From: Paracidovorax avenae
GTDB taxonomy: Bacteria; Pseudomonadota; Gammaproteobacteria; Burkholderiales; Burkholderiaceae_C
NCBI RefSeq assembly: GCF_040892545.1
Contig: NZ_CP156079.1
Span: 248,001 to 312,000, forward strand
DNA length: 64,000 bases
Direction of reading: 5' to 3'
Shown: in pieces, positions 10,649 through 19,816 of the stretch
Position numbering within the stretch: position 1 is the stretch's first letter
How the letters are laid out: each line of letters begins with the position of its first letter
The notes under the pieces: model-generated
What the model saw: the letters and a program-made list of their open reading frames with translations, nothing else
Database searches by the model: none
Told to the model about the DNA's origin: nothing
Made by a program: the position numbers and the translations under genes

Positions 10649-11260
10649 TCAACCAGGACACCCATCCAGCAGCGCCGCACACGGGCGGAAATGATCGAGG
10701 CCACCCGCGCCCGGCTCCTGGCCGCGGCGCGCGGTGCGTTTGCGGCCCAGGGCTATGCGCAGACGTCGATGGACGATTTCACGGGCGAGGCCGGCCTGAC
10801 GCGCGGGGCGCTCTACCACCACTTCGGCAGCAAGGAGGGCCTGCTGGCCGCGGTCATCGAGCAGATCGAAGCCGAGGTCGGCGAGCGCCTGCGTGCCGTC
10901 TCCGGGGCGGCGCCCACGCCGTGGGAGGGGCTCCGGCGCCGCTGCCGTACCTACCTGGAACTGGCGCTGGAGCCCGAGATCCGCCGCATCGTCCTGCAGG
11001 ATGCCCGGGCCGTTTTCGGCGACGTACCCCAGGCCGCGCAGTCGGCCGGCGTCGCCGCGCTCGAATCCGCGCTGCAGGGCCTGATCGACCAGGGCACGGT
11101 GGCCCCGCTGCATGCCGGCGCCATGGCCCGCATGCTCTACGGCGTGGTCACCGAAGCCTCGTTCTGGATCGCCGAGCCGGACGGGGACCAGTCCCAGCGT
11201 CTCGCGCAGGCCCTGGATGGCCTGGACCGGCTGCTGGACGGCCTTCTTGCCCACCCCTGA
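10646..11260 (+). CDS. TetR/AcrR family transcriptional repressor
   Basis: 204 residues. The N-terminal helix-turn-helix is TRAEMIEATRARLLAAARGAFAAQ broken by GYAQTSMDDFTGEAGLTRGALYHHFGSKEGLLAAV, a textbook TetR reading head. The remainder is a helical ligand-binding domain. Paired CATACG/CGTATG operators cover its own promoter, so it very likely represses itself. The cytochrome b561 gene 29 bases downstream is probably in the same unit and under the same control. A second in-frame ATG at 10691 has a better ribosome site (GGGCGGAA) and would leave a shorter but complete domain. Confidence 0.9.
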   Translation: MSTRTPIQQRRTRAEMIEATRARLLAAARGAFAAQGYAQTSMDDFTGEAGLTRGALYHHFGSKEGLLAAVIEQIEAEVGERLRAVSGAAPTPWEGLRRRCRTYLELALEPEIRRIVLQDARAVFGDVPQAAQSAGVAALESALQGLIDQGTVAPLHAGAMARMLYGVVTEASFWIAEPDGDQSQRLAQALDGLDRLLDGLLAHP

Positions 11261-11289
11261 CCTCTTCTTCGCCCACCCAGGAACACCCC

Positions 11290-11871
11290 ATGCAGTGGAC
11301 CAGCACCGCGACCCGTTTCGGGGCGCTCGCCAAATTCTTTCACTGGACGAGTGCCGCCGCATTCATCGGCGCCTACGCCGTCGTCTATTACGTCATCTGG
11401 TTCATGGACGACACCTCGGACGCATCCCTGCCCGTGCTCAACATCCACTGGGTGCTGGGCCTGATCGTGGGCTTCCTGGTGCTGCCGCGGCTGATCTGGC
11501 GGCTGCTGGACGTGCAGCCCGAGGATCCGCCCGGCACGCCCCTGGAGCATGCCCTGGCCCATGCCGCGCACTGGGGCCTCTACGGCCTGCTGGTCGCCAT
11601 GCCGCTCACGGGCTATATCGGCACCGGGGCGCCCACGGATTTCGGGCTGTTCACCGTGACGGGATTCAACGACACCGCGCTCTTCGCCTGGATCAGCCGT
11701 ACCTTCCAGGTGGGCTGGGAGGCGTTCGAGGCGCCGGTCGATGCCGTCCACCACTTCCTGGGCCAGTTCGTGGCCTGGGCCGTCGTGCTGCTGCACGTGG
11801 GGGCGGCGCTCTTCCACCACCGTGTGCGGCGCGACGACGTGCTCACCCGCATGCTGCCGGGACGGCGCTAG
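11290..11871 (+). CDS. Cytochrome b561 family membrane protein
   Basis: 193 residues with four hydrophobic segments: about 14-36, 48-68, 88-108 and 145-170. Candidate haem ligands are the histidines in FFHWTSAAAF, NIHWVLGL, AHAAHWGLYGLL and HHFLGQFVAWAVVLLHVGAALFHH. This is the usual pattern of bacterial di-haem b561 proteins, which pass electrons between the quinone pool and acceptors such as superoxide. The ATG at 11290 follows AGGAACACCCC. It lies directly downstream of the TetR gene and is the most likely target of that regulator. Confidence 0.87.
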   Translation: MQWTSTATRFGALAKFFHWTSAAAFIGAYAVVYYVIWFMDDTSDASLPVLNIHWVLGLIVGFLVLPRLIWRLLDVQPEDPPGTPLEHALAHAAHWGLYGLLVAMPLTGYIGTGAPTDFGLFTVTGFNDTALFAWISRTFQVGWEAFEAPVDAVHHFLGQFVAWAVVLLHVGAALFHHRVRRDDVLTRMLPGRR

Positions 11872-11999
11872 GGCGTTACGCTTACGCATTGCTGACAAAT
11901 CAAGTGACCGAGCGTCACCCAGGGTGAATGGATTACAAATATTCACGTTTCCTCCCGGGTTCGGTATAACCGCGTGAACTTTCTGTGGAGGAGAGCGCT

Positions 12000-12866
12000 T
12001 TGGTTTTCAAGCAATGGGCAGCGGCCGCGCTGCTGGCGTGCACCGCGGGTGCCCACGCCTACGAGCCCCAGGCCGGCACCTGGGTCGTGTCGTCGGAGGT
12101 GGACGGCAAACCGGGCCGGGGCCTGTCGGTGGATGTCCAGAACGGCACGCTCGCCCTGCAGATGTATGCCTACGAGAACAGCGGCCAGCCCACGTTCTAC
12201 CTCGCCGTGGGCTCCGTGGCGGACAACAGGGTCACGGCACGGCTGAACCGCTACACCGGCGGCCGCTATTTCGGCAGCCCGGCGCAGTCGGGCACCGAGG
12301 CCGGCAGCCCCGGCAACGTGACCATCCGCTTCACCAGCGGGACGACCGGTTTCATCACCTTCCCGAACGAGCCGGAAAAGCCCATCTCCCGTTTCAACTT
12401 CGGCTATCCGCAGAAGCCTTCCAGCCTGGCGGGCATCTGGACCTTCACCTCGGTAGGTTCCGAAGGGACCCGGGCCGATGCCGCTTTGCTGGACACGCCG
12501 CTTTCGGGCACCAGCAATGGCAATGGCCTGCTGGCAAGCAGCGACGGCCTGTTCGGCTGCGAGCACCAGGTGTCCGGCACCCTGGCAGGCAGCGTGCTGT
12601 GCGTGCGCGTCAACAGCAGCGGCACGCTGCAGCGCGTCTACGTGATGAACTACAGCATCCATGACGGCGAGGGCTACTCGCAAGGGGCGAGCAGCAACAC
12701 CCAGCAGTTCCTGGTCGCACGCCGCGTCGCCACGGCCAAGGGCGACGGCACGGGCATCGCCCTGAAGTCGGCCGGCTCCGCGGAAGGCTCCGCGCCTCCG
12801 TCCTCCCTGCAGGCGGCATTGCGCTCCCACCTGGAGGCCGTGGCCCTGCAGGCTCCCGCGCCCTGA
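12000..12866 (+). CDS. Uncharacterised exported protein
   Basis: 288 residues from a TTG start. The perfect ribosome site GGAGGAG at 11987-11993 sits six bases before TTG 12000, which decides the start; a GTG at 11985 in the same frame overlaps that site. The N-terminus MVFKQWAAAALLACTAGAHAY is a signal peptide. The mature part is rich in Gly, Ser, Thr and Asn and looks like beta-strand repeats (GTWVVSSEVDGKPGRGLSVD, SPGNVTIRFTSGTTGFITF). Two cysteines, in GLFGCEHQV and GSVLCVRV, may pair. I do not recognise a family with a known function. It is probably periplasmic or secreted. Confidence 0.75.
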   Translation: MVFKQWAAAALLACTAGAHAYEPQAGTWVVSSEVDGKPGRGLSVDVQNGTLALQMYAYENSGQPTFYLAVGSVADNRVTARLNRYTGGRYFGSPAQSGTEAGSPGNVTIRFTSGTTGFITFPNEPEKPISRFNFGYPQKPSSLAGIWTFTSVGSEGTRADAALLDTPLSGTSNGNGLLASSDGLFGCEHQVSGTLAGSVLCVRVNSSGTLQRVYVMNYSIHDGEGYSQGASSNTQQFLVARRVATAKGDGTGIALKSAGSAEGSAPPSSLQAALRSHLEAVALQAPAP

Positions 12867-12984
12867 GGCTGCGCGGCCTGGCTGGTGCGTTGCCGCGGGC
12901 ACGCGCCGGCAGGCATGGCGCTCGCGGCCGCCAGGCCGCAGAATCCGGTCAGGCGGCCGTGCGCGGCGGCCTTCCGGAAACGCC

Positions 12985-14085
12985 ATGCCCCCTTCATCCA
13001 TCGATCCGCCGCTCCCGCCGCAGGGCGCCCTGGCGCGCCTGTTCGCGGAGGCCGCGCTGCAGCGGCAGGGCATGCTGCTCGGCACCGACCGTGGCAGCGA
13101 TACCGCCCCCTCGGCCCCGGCCCTGCCGCATGCGCCCGGAACTGCCGCACCGTCCCAGCCCCCGCCGTCCACCGAACGCGTGAGTGTGTCGCCCGAGGCC
13201 CGCGCACGCGCGGATGCTGCGCTGGGACCGGGCCCGGCCGCGGCCCCACGCCCCGGCGCTGGAGTGCCCGGCACCACGGGACAGGGTGCGCCGGGGGCGG
13301 GCCGGCCTCCAGCCGGGCTGCCTGGCCTGGCCGTACCTGCGCCGGCCGCGGGTGCGGCCCCGGTGGATGGCCCGGGCGAGGCCTGGCCCGCCGGCGGGGT
13401 CGACGGCCCCATGCGTTCCCTGCTCGGCATGCTGGTGCACCGCCTCGCGGAAGCCGGTGGCCCGGCCCTGCGCGTGGTGGCGGCCCAGCCCTGGACGGCG
13501 GACATGGCGCGGGCCTTGCGGGCTGCCGTTTCGGCCCAGGGCGGCCCGGCCGCCCTGCAGACCTGGCGCGTGGGGCAGGGCCGCGTGCAGGCGGAAGACG
13601 GCGAGCGGGGATTCGCCTTCACGCTCCAGGTGCCGTCGGCCTGGGCGGAGCGCGGCGCGGCCGCCGGGGCGTCCGCGGGCATGGCGGCATCCGCGGGCGC
13701 ACAGGCCCTGGCCGTACCGTTCCCCGGGCGGCAGGCACGGCTGGACCCGGGCGTGTTCGCGCTGGTGCTGCAGCCGGCCCGGGACGACGCAGGCGCGCCG
13801 GGCAGGACGAGCGCGCTCCTGTCCCTGGAGTTCCAGCCGCCGCCCCAGCAGGGCCTGTACGGGCGCGAGTGGATGCAGCCCGCCCTGCGCCCCGATCCCT
13901 GGCTGCAGATGGCAGCGCTGCAGGCCAGCGGCTGGCGCCGCGAGGACGAGGAGGCCGAGGCCGCCGCGCGCCGGGGCGCGGTGCCGCCCTGCGACCAGCC
14001 GGGCTGCCCCTACGAGGGCCGGTCGCCCTGCGAGCAGCCCTTTTGCCTGGCGCTGCGGGTGGAGCCGCCCCGCCGCCCGGCCTGA
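12985..14085 (+). CDS. Uncharacterised Ala/Pro/Gly-rich protein, possibly FliK-like
   Basis: 366 residues. Positions 1-135 are a low-complexity stretch of Ala, Pro and Gly containing RVSVSPEARARADAALG. A more ordered region follows (MRSLLGMLVHRLAEAGGPALRVVAAQPWT, TWRVGQGRVQAEDGERGFAFTLQVPS, TSALLSLEFQPPPQQGLYG). It ends in a small cysteine-rich tail, CDQPGCPYEGRSPCEQPFC. A disordered N-terminus before a compact C-terminal domain resembles flagellar hook-length proteins, but no flagellar genes are nearby and the match is weak. The start at 12985 follows GGAAACGCC. The function is unknown. Confidence 0.6.
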   Translation: MPPSSIDPPLPPQGALARLFAEAALQRQGMLLGTDRGSDTAPSAPALPHAPGTAAPSQPPPSTERVSVSPEARARADAALGPGPAAAPRPGAGVPGTTGQGAPGAGRPPAGLPGLAVPAPAAGAAPVDGPGEAWPAGGVDGPMRSLLGMLVHRLAEAGGPALRVVAAQPWTADMARALRAAVSAQGGPAALQTWRVGQGRVQAEDGERGFAFTLQVPSAWAERGAAAGASAGMAASAGAQALAVPFPGRQARLDPGVFALVLQPARDDAGAPGRTSALLSLEFQPPPQQGLYGREWMQPALRPDPWLQMAALQASGWRREDEEAEAAARRGAVPPCDQPGCPYEGRSPCEQPFCLALRVEPPRRPA

Positions 14086-14104
14086 CCGGCCCATTGGCAT
14101 GCCC

Positions 14105-14145
14105 GTAAAAAAGCCGCCAGGCCCGGGTAGGGCGCTGGCGGCTTC
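14105..14145 (-). terminator. Rho-independent terminator of gdhA
   Basis: A perfect ten-base stem (AAGCCGCCAG at 14111-14120 with CTGGCGGCTT at 14135-14144) extends inward through GCCC/GGGC. Read on the minus strand, GGCGGC runs directly into six thymines, as expected for the end of the gdhA message. On the plus strand the tail is only CTTCTTCCT, so it may also slow transcription arriving from the gene at 12985. Confidence 0.85.
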
Positions 14146-14211
14146 TTCCTGACGCGCACGCTCGATGGGCGCGCGCGGCAGGCGGCAGTCGGTCTTGCCG
14201 ATGTCAGTGCA

Positions 14212-15513
<1,302 letters not shown>

Positions 15514-15556
15514 GCGGATGTTTCCCTTGGGTGTAGGAGGTAGGGTCAGGCCAGCG

Positions 15557-15586
15557 ACTGTATGCCTCGCTCCCCGGACTGTCCAA
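15557..15586 (-). promoter_or_regulatory. Candidate sigma-70 promoter of gdhA
   Basis: On the minus strand, TTGGAC (15586-15581) is followed after 17-18 bases by ATACAG/TACAGT (15563-15557). It lies 44 bases before the gdhA start. The match is moderate and no other site in the gap is better. Confidence 0.35.
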
Positions 15587-15602
15587 GGCCTGAGTGTTTC
15601 CG

Positions 15603-15625
15603 GGTTATGCGGCGGATGCATAACC
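15603..15625. promoter_or_regulatory. Inverted repeat upstream of gdhA
   Basis: GGTTATGC and GCATAACC form a perfect eight-base inverted repeat around seven bases. It lies just beyond the gdhA promoter candidate and about 30 bases past the end of the hydrolase gene. It could be an operator or a short transcript-end hairpin; there is no thymine run. Confidence 0.35.
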
Positions 15626-15655
15626 GGGGTCCGCATCCCGGGGCGCCTGCCCGGA

Positions 15656-16558
15656 TCACTGCTGCACGAAGCTCTTGAGCCAGTCCAGGGTGGGATTGAG
15701 TTCCCAGCCGCTGTTGCCATACAGGTAGCCGGAGTCCACCAGCAGGCCGGTGCACTGGGTGCCGTAGTAGCCGCCATAGCCCATGAAGCAATGGTCGGCA
15801 TACCCATCCTGCACTTCGCTGTCCTTGACGATGTACCAGCCGCTGCCGTTCCCGCCGCCGCAGGACTGCGCGCCGGGGCAGTTCAAGCCGGTCACCAGCG
15901 TGGCCGAGTCGCGGGCGATGCTCTCGTTGCCGCCGACGAACATGTCGCGCTCGCCATTGATGATGCGCAACCGGTTGCCGGGCAGCGAGTGGTTGCCATT
16001 GGCGATGCAGCTGCCGAGGTTGTAGTAGGGGGTATAGGTCGCGCCGGTGCCCTGGCCGAAGGAAGCCACGACCCGGCTGTCATAGTCGTGCGCAAGCACC
16101 GAAATGATGGAGCCCTGGCTCAGGCCGCCGGTCACCACGCCCCTGGAGCAGTCTGCCTTGCCGCGCGAACAGACCTGGGCGATGGCGCTCTGGAGATTCC
16201 GGGCATCGAAGATGGCCCGGGCCCGGTTGCCGATGACGCCGCAGTCGCCGAAGCTGCTGTTGTCGTACTGGACGGACGCGGCCACGAAACCCTTGGCGGC
16301 CGCCGTGTTCACCGCGGCGAGAGACCAATTGCTCTGGTAGGGCTCGCCGGTGCCGCCGATGTGGATGTACACCGGGTACCTGCCTGCGGCGTTCGGCTCC
16401 CGGCCGCTGATGCCATAGGTGGTGCCATGGCTGCTGTAGGACATGCTGAAACCGGTGGTGTCCGCCGCCGAAGCGGGGCCGCCGATCGAGCCTGCAATGA
16501 GCAGGCCCAGCCATGGCAGGAGCGAGCGGGACAGGGCCTTGCGTGCACGACGTTGCAT
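15656..16558 (-). CDS. Secreted alpha/beta-hydrolase
   Basis: 300 residues. The signal peptide is [20 protein letters not shown], cut near residue 31. The nucleophile elbow is VTGGLSQGS (Ser147 in G-L-S-Q-G). A likely acid is in [10 protein letters not shown] and the histidine in [12 protein letters not shown]. Several cysteines ([38 protein letters not shown]) should form disulphides, consistent with export. The closest general type is a secreted esterase or depolymerase; the substrate is not clear. The AT-rich 138 bases upstream of the start probably hold its promoter. Confidence 0.75.
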   Translation of the reverse strand: MQRRARKALSRSLLPWLGLLIAGSIGGPASAADTTGFSMSYSSHGTTYGISGREPNAAGRYPVYIHIGGTGEPYQSNWSLAAVNTAAAKGFVAASVQYDNSSFGDCGVIGNRARAIFDARNLQSAIAQVCSRGKADCSRGVVTGGLSQGSIISVLAHDYDSRVVASFGQGTGATYTPYYNLGSCIANGNHSLPGNRLRIINGERDMFVGGNESIARDSATLVTGLNCPGAQSCGGGNGSGWYIVKDSEVQDGYADHCFMGYGGYYGTQCTGLLVDSGYLYGNSGWELNPTLDWLKSFVQQ

Positions 16559-16696
16559 GGTGGATACCTCCGGTGTTGCCGATGCGTGGTTGGACGGATA
16601 GCGTGGGTCGTATGGATGAGTTGCCTATGAAAATATCCAACAACAATGCGGAGGTGTGATTATTTTTGTTTATGCAAACAAGTGCTTCCGGCCGAA

Positions 16697-17578
16697 TCAT
16701 TCGATCGTGAAATGGGCCAGCGCCGGATCGCCCTCGGGGTAGCGCAGGTCGAGATTGCACAGCACCTCGCGCAGCACGGTGGCGATCATCAGGTTGCGGT
16801 GGGTCTTGGAGTCGGCCGGCACGATGGTCCACGGCGCCCAGGGCGTGTGCGTGGCGGCCAGCAGGGTGGCGTAGGCGCGCTGGTAGTCGTCCCACTGCTT
16901 GCGGGCCGCGATGTCGCCCATCTCGAATTTCCAGTGCTTGGCCGGATCGTCCAGCCGGGCCTGCAGGCGCTTGCGCTGCTCGTCCTTGCTGATGTGCAGC
17001 ATGAACTTGACGATCACCGTGCCGGTCTCGGCCAGCATGCGCTCGAAGTCGTTGATGTGCGCCAGGCGCTGGGCGTGCTGCTCCGGCGTGATCCATCCCT
17101 GCACCACGGGCACCAGTACGTCCTCGTAGTGGCTGCGGTTGAAGACCACGGTCTCGCCGGCCGCCGGCACCTGGGCATGGATGCGCCAGAGGTAGTCGTG
17201 CGCGCGCTCGGTCTCGGTCGGGGCTTTCCAGCCCACTGCGCGCACGCCCAGTGGACTGGTCTGGCCGAACACGCCGCGCACCGTGCCGTCCTTGCCGGAG
17301 GTGTCGGTGCCCTGCAGCAGCACCAGCAGCTTGAAGCGGCGGTCGGCGTAGAAGAGGTTCTGCAGGCCGTCCAGTTCGGCGGCCAGGTCCTGCACGGCGG
17401 CCTTGTCGGTGGCCTTGTCGCCGAGGGAGAAAGGCTTCTTGCCGGGATCGAAATCCGCGAGCGAGAAGGCGGGCGCGTCTTTGTTGTTGTCTTTCCTGCC
17501 GATCCCGGCTGCGGGCGGCTGCCAGTCGCGCCACCGTGCGGCCAGGGCCTTGTCGCGGATGTCGAAGGGGGGCTCCAT
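16697..17578 (-). CDS. ppk2: Polyphosphate kinase 2 family protein
   Basis: 293 residues. The Walker A segment is LLQGTDTSGKDGTVRGVFGQ. The lid and second nucleotide motifs are VGWKAPTETERAHDYLWRIH and VVFNRSHYEDVLVPVVQGW, matching PPK2 phosphotransferases. These move phosphate between polyphosphate and nucleoside mono- or diphosphates. The C-terminal WTIVPADSKTHRNLMIATV is also family-typical. ATG 17578 follows CTGGAGAACCGC and is preferred to the in-frame ATG at 17620. The gene is single and not obviously in an operon. Which nucleotide it prefers cannot be told here. Confidence 0.92.
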   Translation of the reverse strand: MEPPFDIRDKALAARWRDWQPPAAGIGRKDNNKDAPAFSLADFDPGKKPFSLGDKATDKAAVQDLAAELDGLQNLFYADRRFKLLVLLQGTDTSGKDGTVRGVFGQTSPLGVRAVGWKAPTETERAHDYLWRIHAQVPAAGETVVFNRSHYEDVLVPVVQGWITPEQHAQRLAHINDFERMLAETGTVIVKFMLHISKDEQRKRLQARLDDPAKHWKFEMGDIAARKQWDDYQRAYATLLAATHTPWAPWTIVPADSKTHRNLMIATVLREVLCNLDLRYPEGDPALAHFTIE

Positions 17579-17833
17579 GCGGTTCTCCAGGGGAATGGGA
17601 CAGCCATTGTGGCCTGCCACTGCCGGGCGGGCACGGCACCGGCGGAGGCAGGAACGGGCTGTGTCACATGGGAAGCGGGAATGCGTGTCAGCACTTATTC
17701 AATGGGCCTGGCGCCAAACCAATCAGACAACAGCAGGCGATAGTTCACACTTGCTTGCATTTGATACCGTCAGATAAGATGGTTGCTCATCCATTCGGAC
17801 ATCCGTCACCTGCCGAGCGAGAGCCGCCATACC

Positions 17834-19765
17834 ATGCGTCACAAATACACCCCATCCGTTTTTGCCCTCTGGCTGCAGAGATGGTGCGCTTATGTTATCT
17901 GTGCGCTGGCGCTCGGAACCGGAGGCTCGGCCCTGGCGCAGACGCTGGGGTGGAGCAGCGGGCCCGACATGGGCGCGGCTCGCTACGACCACACGGCGAC
18001 GCTGCTGGCCAATGGCAAGGTGCTGATCGCAGGGGGCGAAGACACCAACGGACGCCTTGCTGGTGTGAAGTTGTACGACCCGACATCGAATAGCTGGAGC
18101 AGCGCGAGCAGCCTGGCCGCCGCACGCACCCTGCACGCGGCCGTGCTGCTGCCCAGCGGCAAGGTGCTGGTCGTCGGGGGAAACGCCGGCAGTGGCGGCT
18201 ACCTCACCAGCGCGGAGTTGTACGACCCGGTCGCCAATAGCTGGAGCAGCGCGGGCAGCCTGGGTACCGGACGCAGCGGCCCCACGGCCACGCTGCTGCC
18301 CAGCGGCAAGGTGCTGGTCGCAGGGGGGAGGGACCGCGATGGCTACCTCGCCAGCGCGGAGCTGTACGATCCGGCCACCAACAGCTGGAGTAGCGCGGGC
18401 AACCTGACCGTCGGGCGCGGCCTGCACACGGCCACGCTGCTGTCCGGCGGCAAGGTGCTCATAGCAGGGGGCATCAGCAGTGTCTACCTCGCCAGCGCGG
18501 AACTGTATGACCCGGCCACCAACAGCTGGAGCAGCGCGGGCAGCCTGGGCGCCGCGCGCGGCAGCCACACCGCTACGCTGCTGTCCAGCGGCAAGGTGCT
18601 GGTCGCGGGAGGACGCAACCCCGACGGCATCGCCAGCGCGGAGCTGTACGACCCGGCCGCCAACAGCTGGAGCGGCACGGCCAGCCTGGCGGCCGCGCGC
18701 TACGGGCACACGGCCACGCCGCTGTCCAGCGGCAAGGTGCTGGTCGCGGGGGGATACGGCAACAATACTCTGGCCAGCGCGGAACAGTACGACCCGGCCA
18801 CCGGCAGCTGGAGCAGCGCGGGCAGCATGGGCACCGCGCGCTACTTCCATACGGCCACGCGGCTGTCCAGCGGCAAGGTGCTGGCCGTGGCGGGATACGG
18901 CAACACCTACCTCTCCAGCACGGCGCTGTACGATGCGCCGGCCCCCACCGTGCCGGGTGCTCCCACGGGTCTCGTGGCCAGCACGGGCGATGGCGTCGTG
19001 GCTTTGAGTTGGACGGCCCCCTCCGACAACGGCGGCAGCGCCATCACCGGCTACACCGTGCTCGTGACGCCGGTGGCCGGCGGCTCCAGCTCAGTGGCGT
19101 GCAGCACGAACGGCACGCTGGGCTGCACGGCATCGGGGCTGACCAATGGCCAGGCGTATTCCTTCACCGTGCGCGCCACCAATGCCGTGGGCGACGGCAG
19201 CGTGTCGGCTGCGGTGCAGGCCACGCCGCAGCAGATCACCAGCCCGAGCGTGCCCATGACGGGCGTCACCGGCGGCGGCAACGCGGCCGTGCGGATCAGC
19301 GGCGCGCCTGCGGGGTGTACGGTCAATTCCCTGACCATCGACAGCAACGCGCCCGCCGAGGCGCCCCGCAATGCCACCTTCCCGTTGGGGGTGCTGCGTT
19401 TCACCGTCACAGGGTGCCCCGGGGCGACGCTGACGGTGAGCATCACCTACCCCAGCGCCATCCCCGCCGCGGCCCGGTTGCAAAAGTACGGCCCGAAGAC
19501 GGCCGGGGCGCCCAACAGCTGGTTCACCCCCAGCGTTTCCAGCATCAGCAGCGACCGGCTGACGGCCACCTACCAGGTGACGGACAACGGCGAGGGCGAC
19601 AGCGACGCCACGCCGGGCGCCATCAGCGATCCGTTCGCTCCCTTGGTGGTGCCTGCGGACCCGCAGTCCGTGGCCGGGATTCCCACCCTCAGCCAGTGGG
19701 GCCTGGTGCTGCTGTCGCTGATCGCGGCGGCCATGGGAATGCTGGTGGTGCGCCGGCGCGGCTGA
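17834..19765 (+). CDS. Kelch-repeat surface protein with Fn3 domain and IPTL-CTERM tail
   Basis: 643 residues. A signal peptide (WCAYVICALALGTGGSALAQ) precedes seven Kelch units of about 48 residues, each with HTATLLxSGKVLVAGG and SAELYDPATNSW, enough for one seven-bladed propeller. A fibronectin type III domain follows (VPGAPTGLVASTGDGVVALSWTAP broken by SDNGGSAITGY), then a beta-rich region with NGEGDSDATPGAISDP. The C-terminus IPTLSQWGLVLLSLIAAAMG with RRRG is the IPTL-CTERM sorting signal. That signal implies processing at the inner membrane and delivery outside. The ligand is unknown. The start at 17834 is the ATG nearest the signal peptide. Confidence 0.85.
   Translation: MRHKYTPSVFALWLQRWCAYVICALALGTGGSALAQTLGWSSGPDMGAARYDHTATLLANGKVLIAGGEDTNGRLAGVKLYDPTSNSWSSASSLAAARTLHAAVLLPSGKVLVVGGNAGSGGYLTSAELYDPVANSWSSAGSLGTGRSGPTATLLPSGKVLVAGGRDRDGYLASAELYDPATNSWSSAGNLTVGRGLHTATLLSGGKVLIAGGISSVYLASAELYDPATNSWSSAGSLGAARGSHTATLLSSGKVLVAGGRNPDGIASAELYDPAANSWSGTASLAAARYGHTATPLSSGKVLVAGGYGNNTLASAEQYDPATGSWSSAGSMGTARYFHTATRLSSGKVLAVAGYGNTYLSSTALYDAPAPTVPGAPTGLVASTGDGVVALSWTAPSDNGGSAITGYTVLVTPVAGGSSSVACSTNGTLGCTASGLTNGQAYSFTVRATNAVGDGSVSAAVQATPQQITSPSVPMTGVTGGGNAAVRISGAPAGCTVNSLTIDSNAPAEAPRNATFPLGVLRFTVTGCPGATLTVSITYPSAIPAAARLQKYGPKTAGAPNSWFTPSVSSISSDRLTATYQVTDNGEGDSDATPGAISDPFAPLVVPADPQSVAGIPTLSQWGLVLLSLIAAAMGMLVVRRRG
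17955..18938 (+). repeat. Seven tandem Kelch-coding repeats at DNA level
   Basis: Units of about 141-150 bases recur with little change at DNA level. Landmarks such as AGCGGCAAGGTGCTGGTCGC and GAGCTGTACGACCCGGCC reappear in nearly every unit. The likeness beyond the protein motif suggests recent duplication or gene conversion, so copy number may differ between strains. Confidence 0.75.
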
Positions 19766-19816
19766 TCCGTCCCGGGTCGCGGCAGGGGCGGCTTCGGTGT
19801 CTGCCGTGCCAGGACG

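Noticed and set aside
17720..17780. Possible promoter of the Kelch gene (TTGCAT/TTGATA region)
   Set aside because: Several overlapping -35/-10 pairings are possible and none is clearly better, so no site is listed.
17723..18850. Repetitive minus-strand frame over the Kelch gene
   Set aside because: Its repeats are only the reverse reading of the Kelch units.
17955..18938. CRISPR-like regular repeats
   Set aside because: The period is about 145 bases, the repeats are coding and degenerate, and there are no spacers or cas genes.
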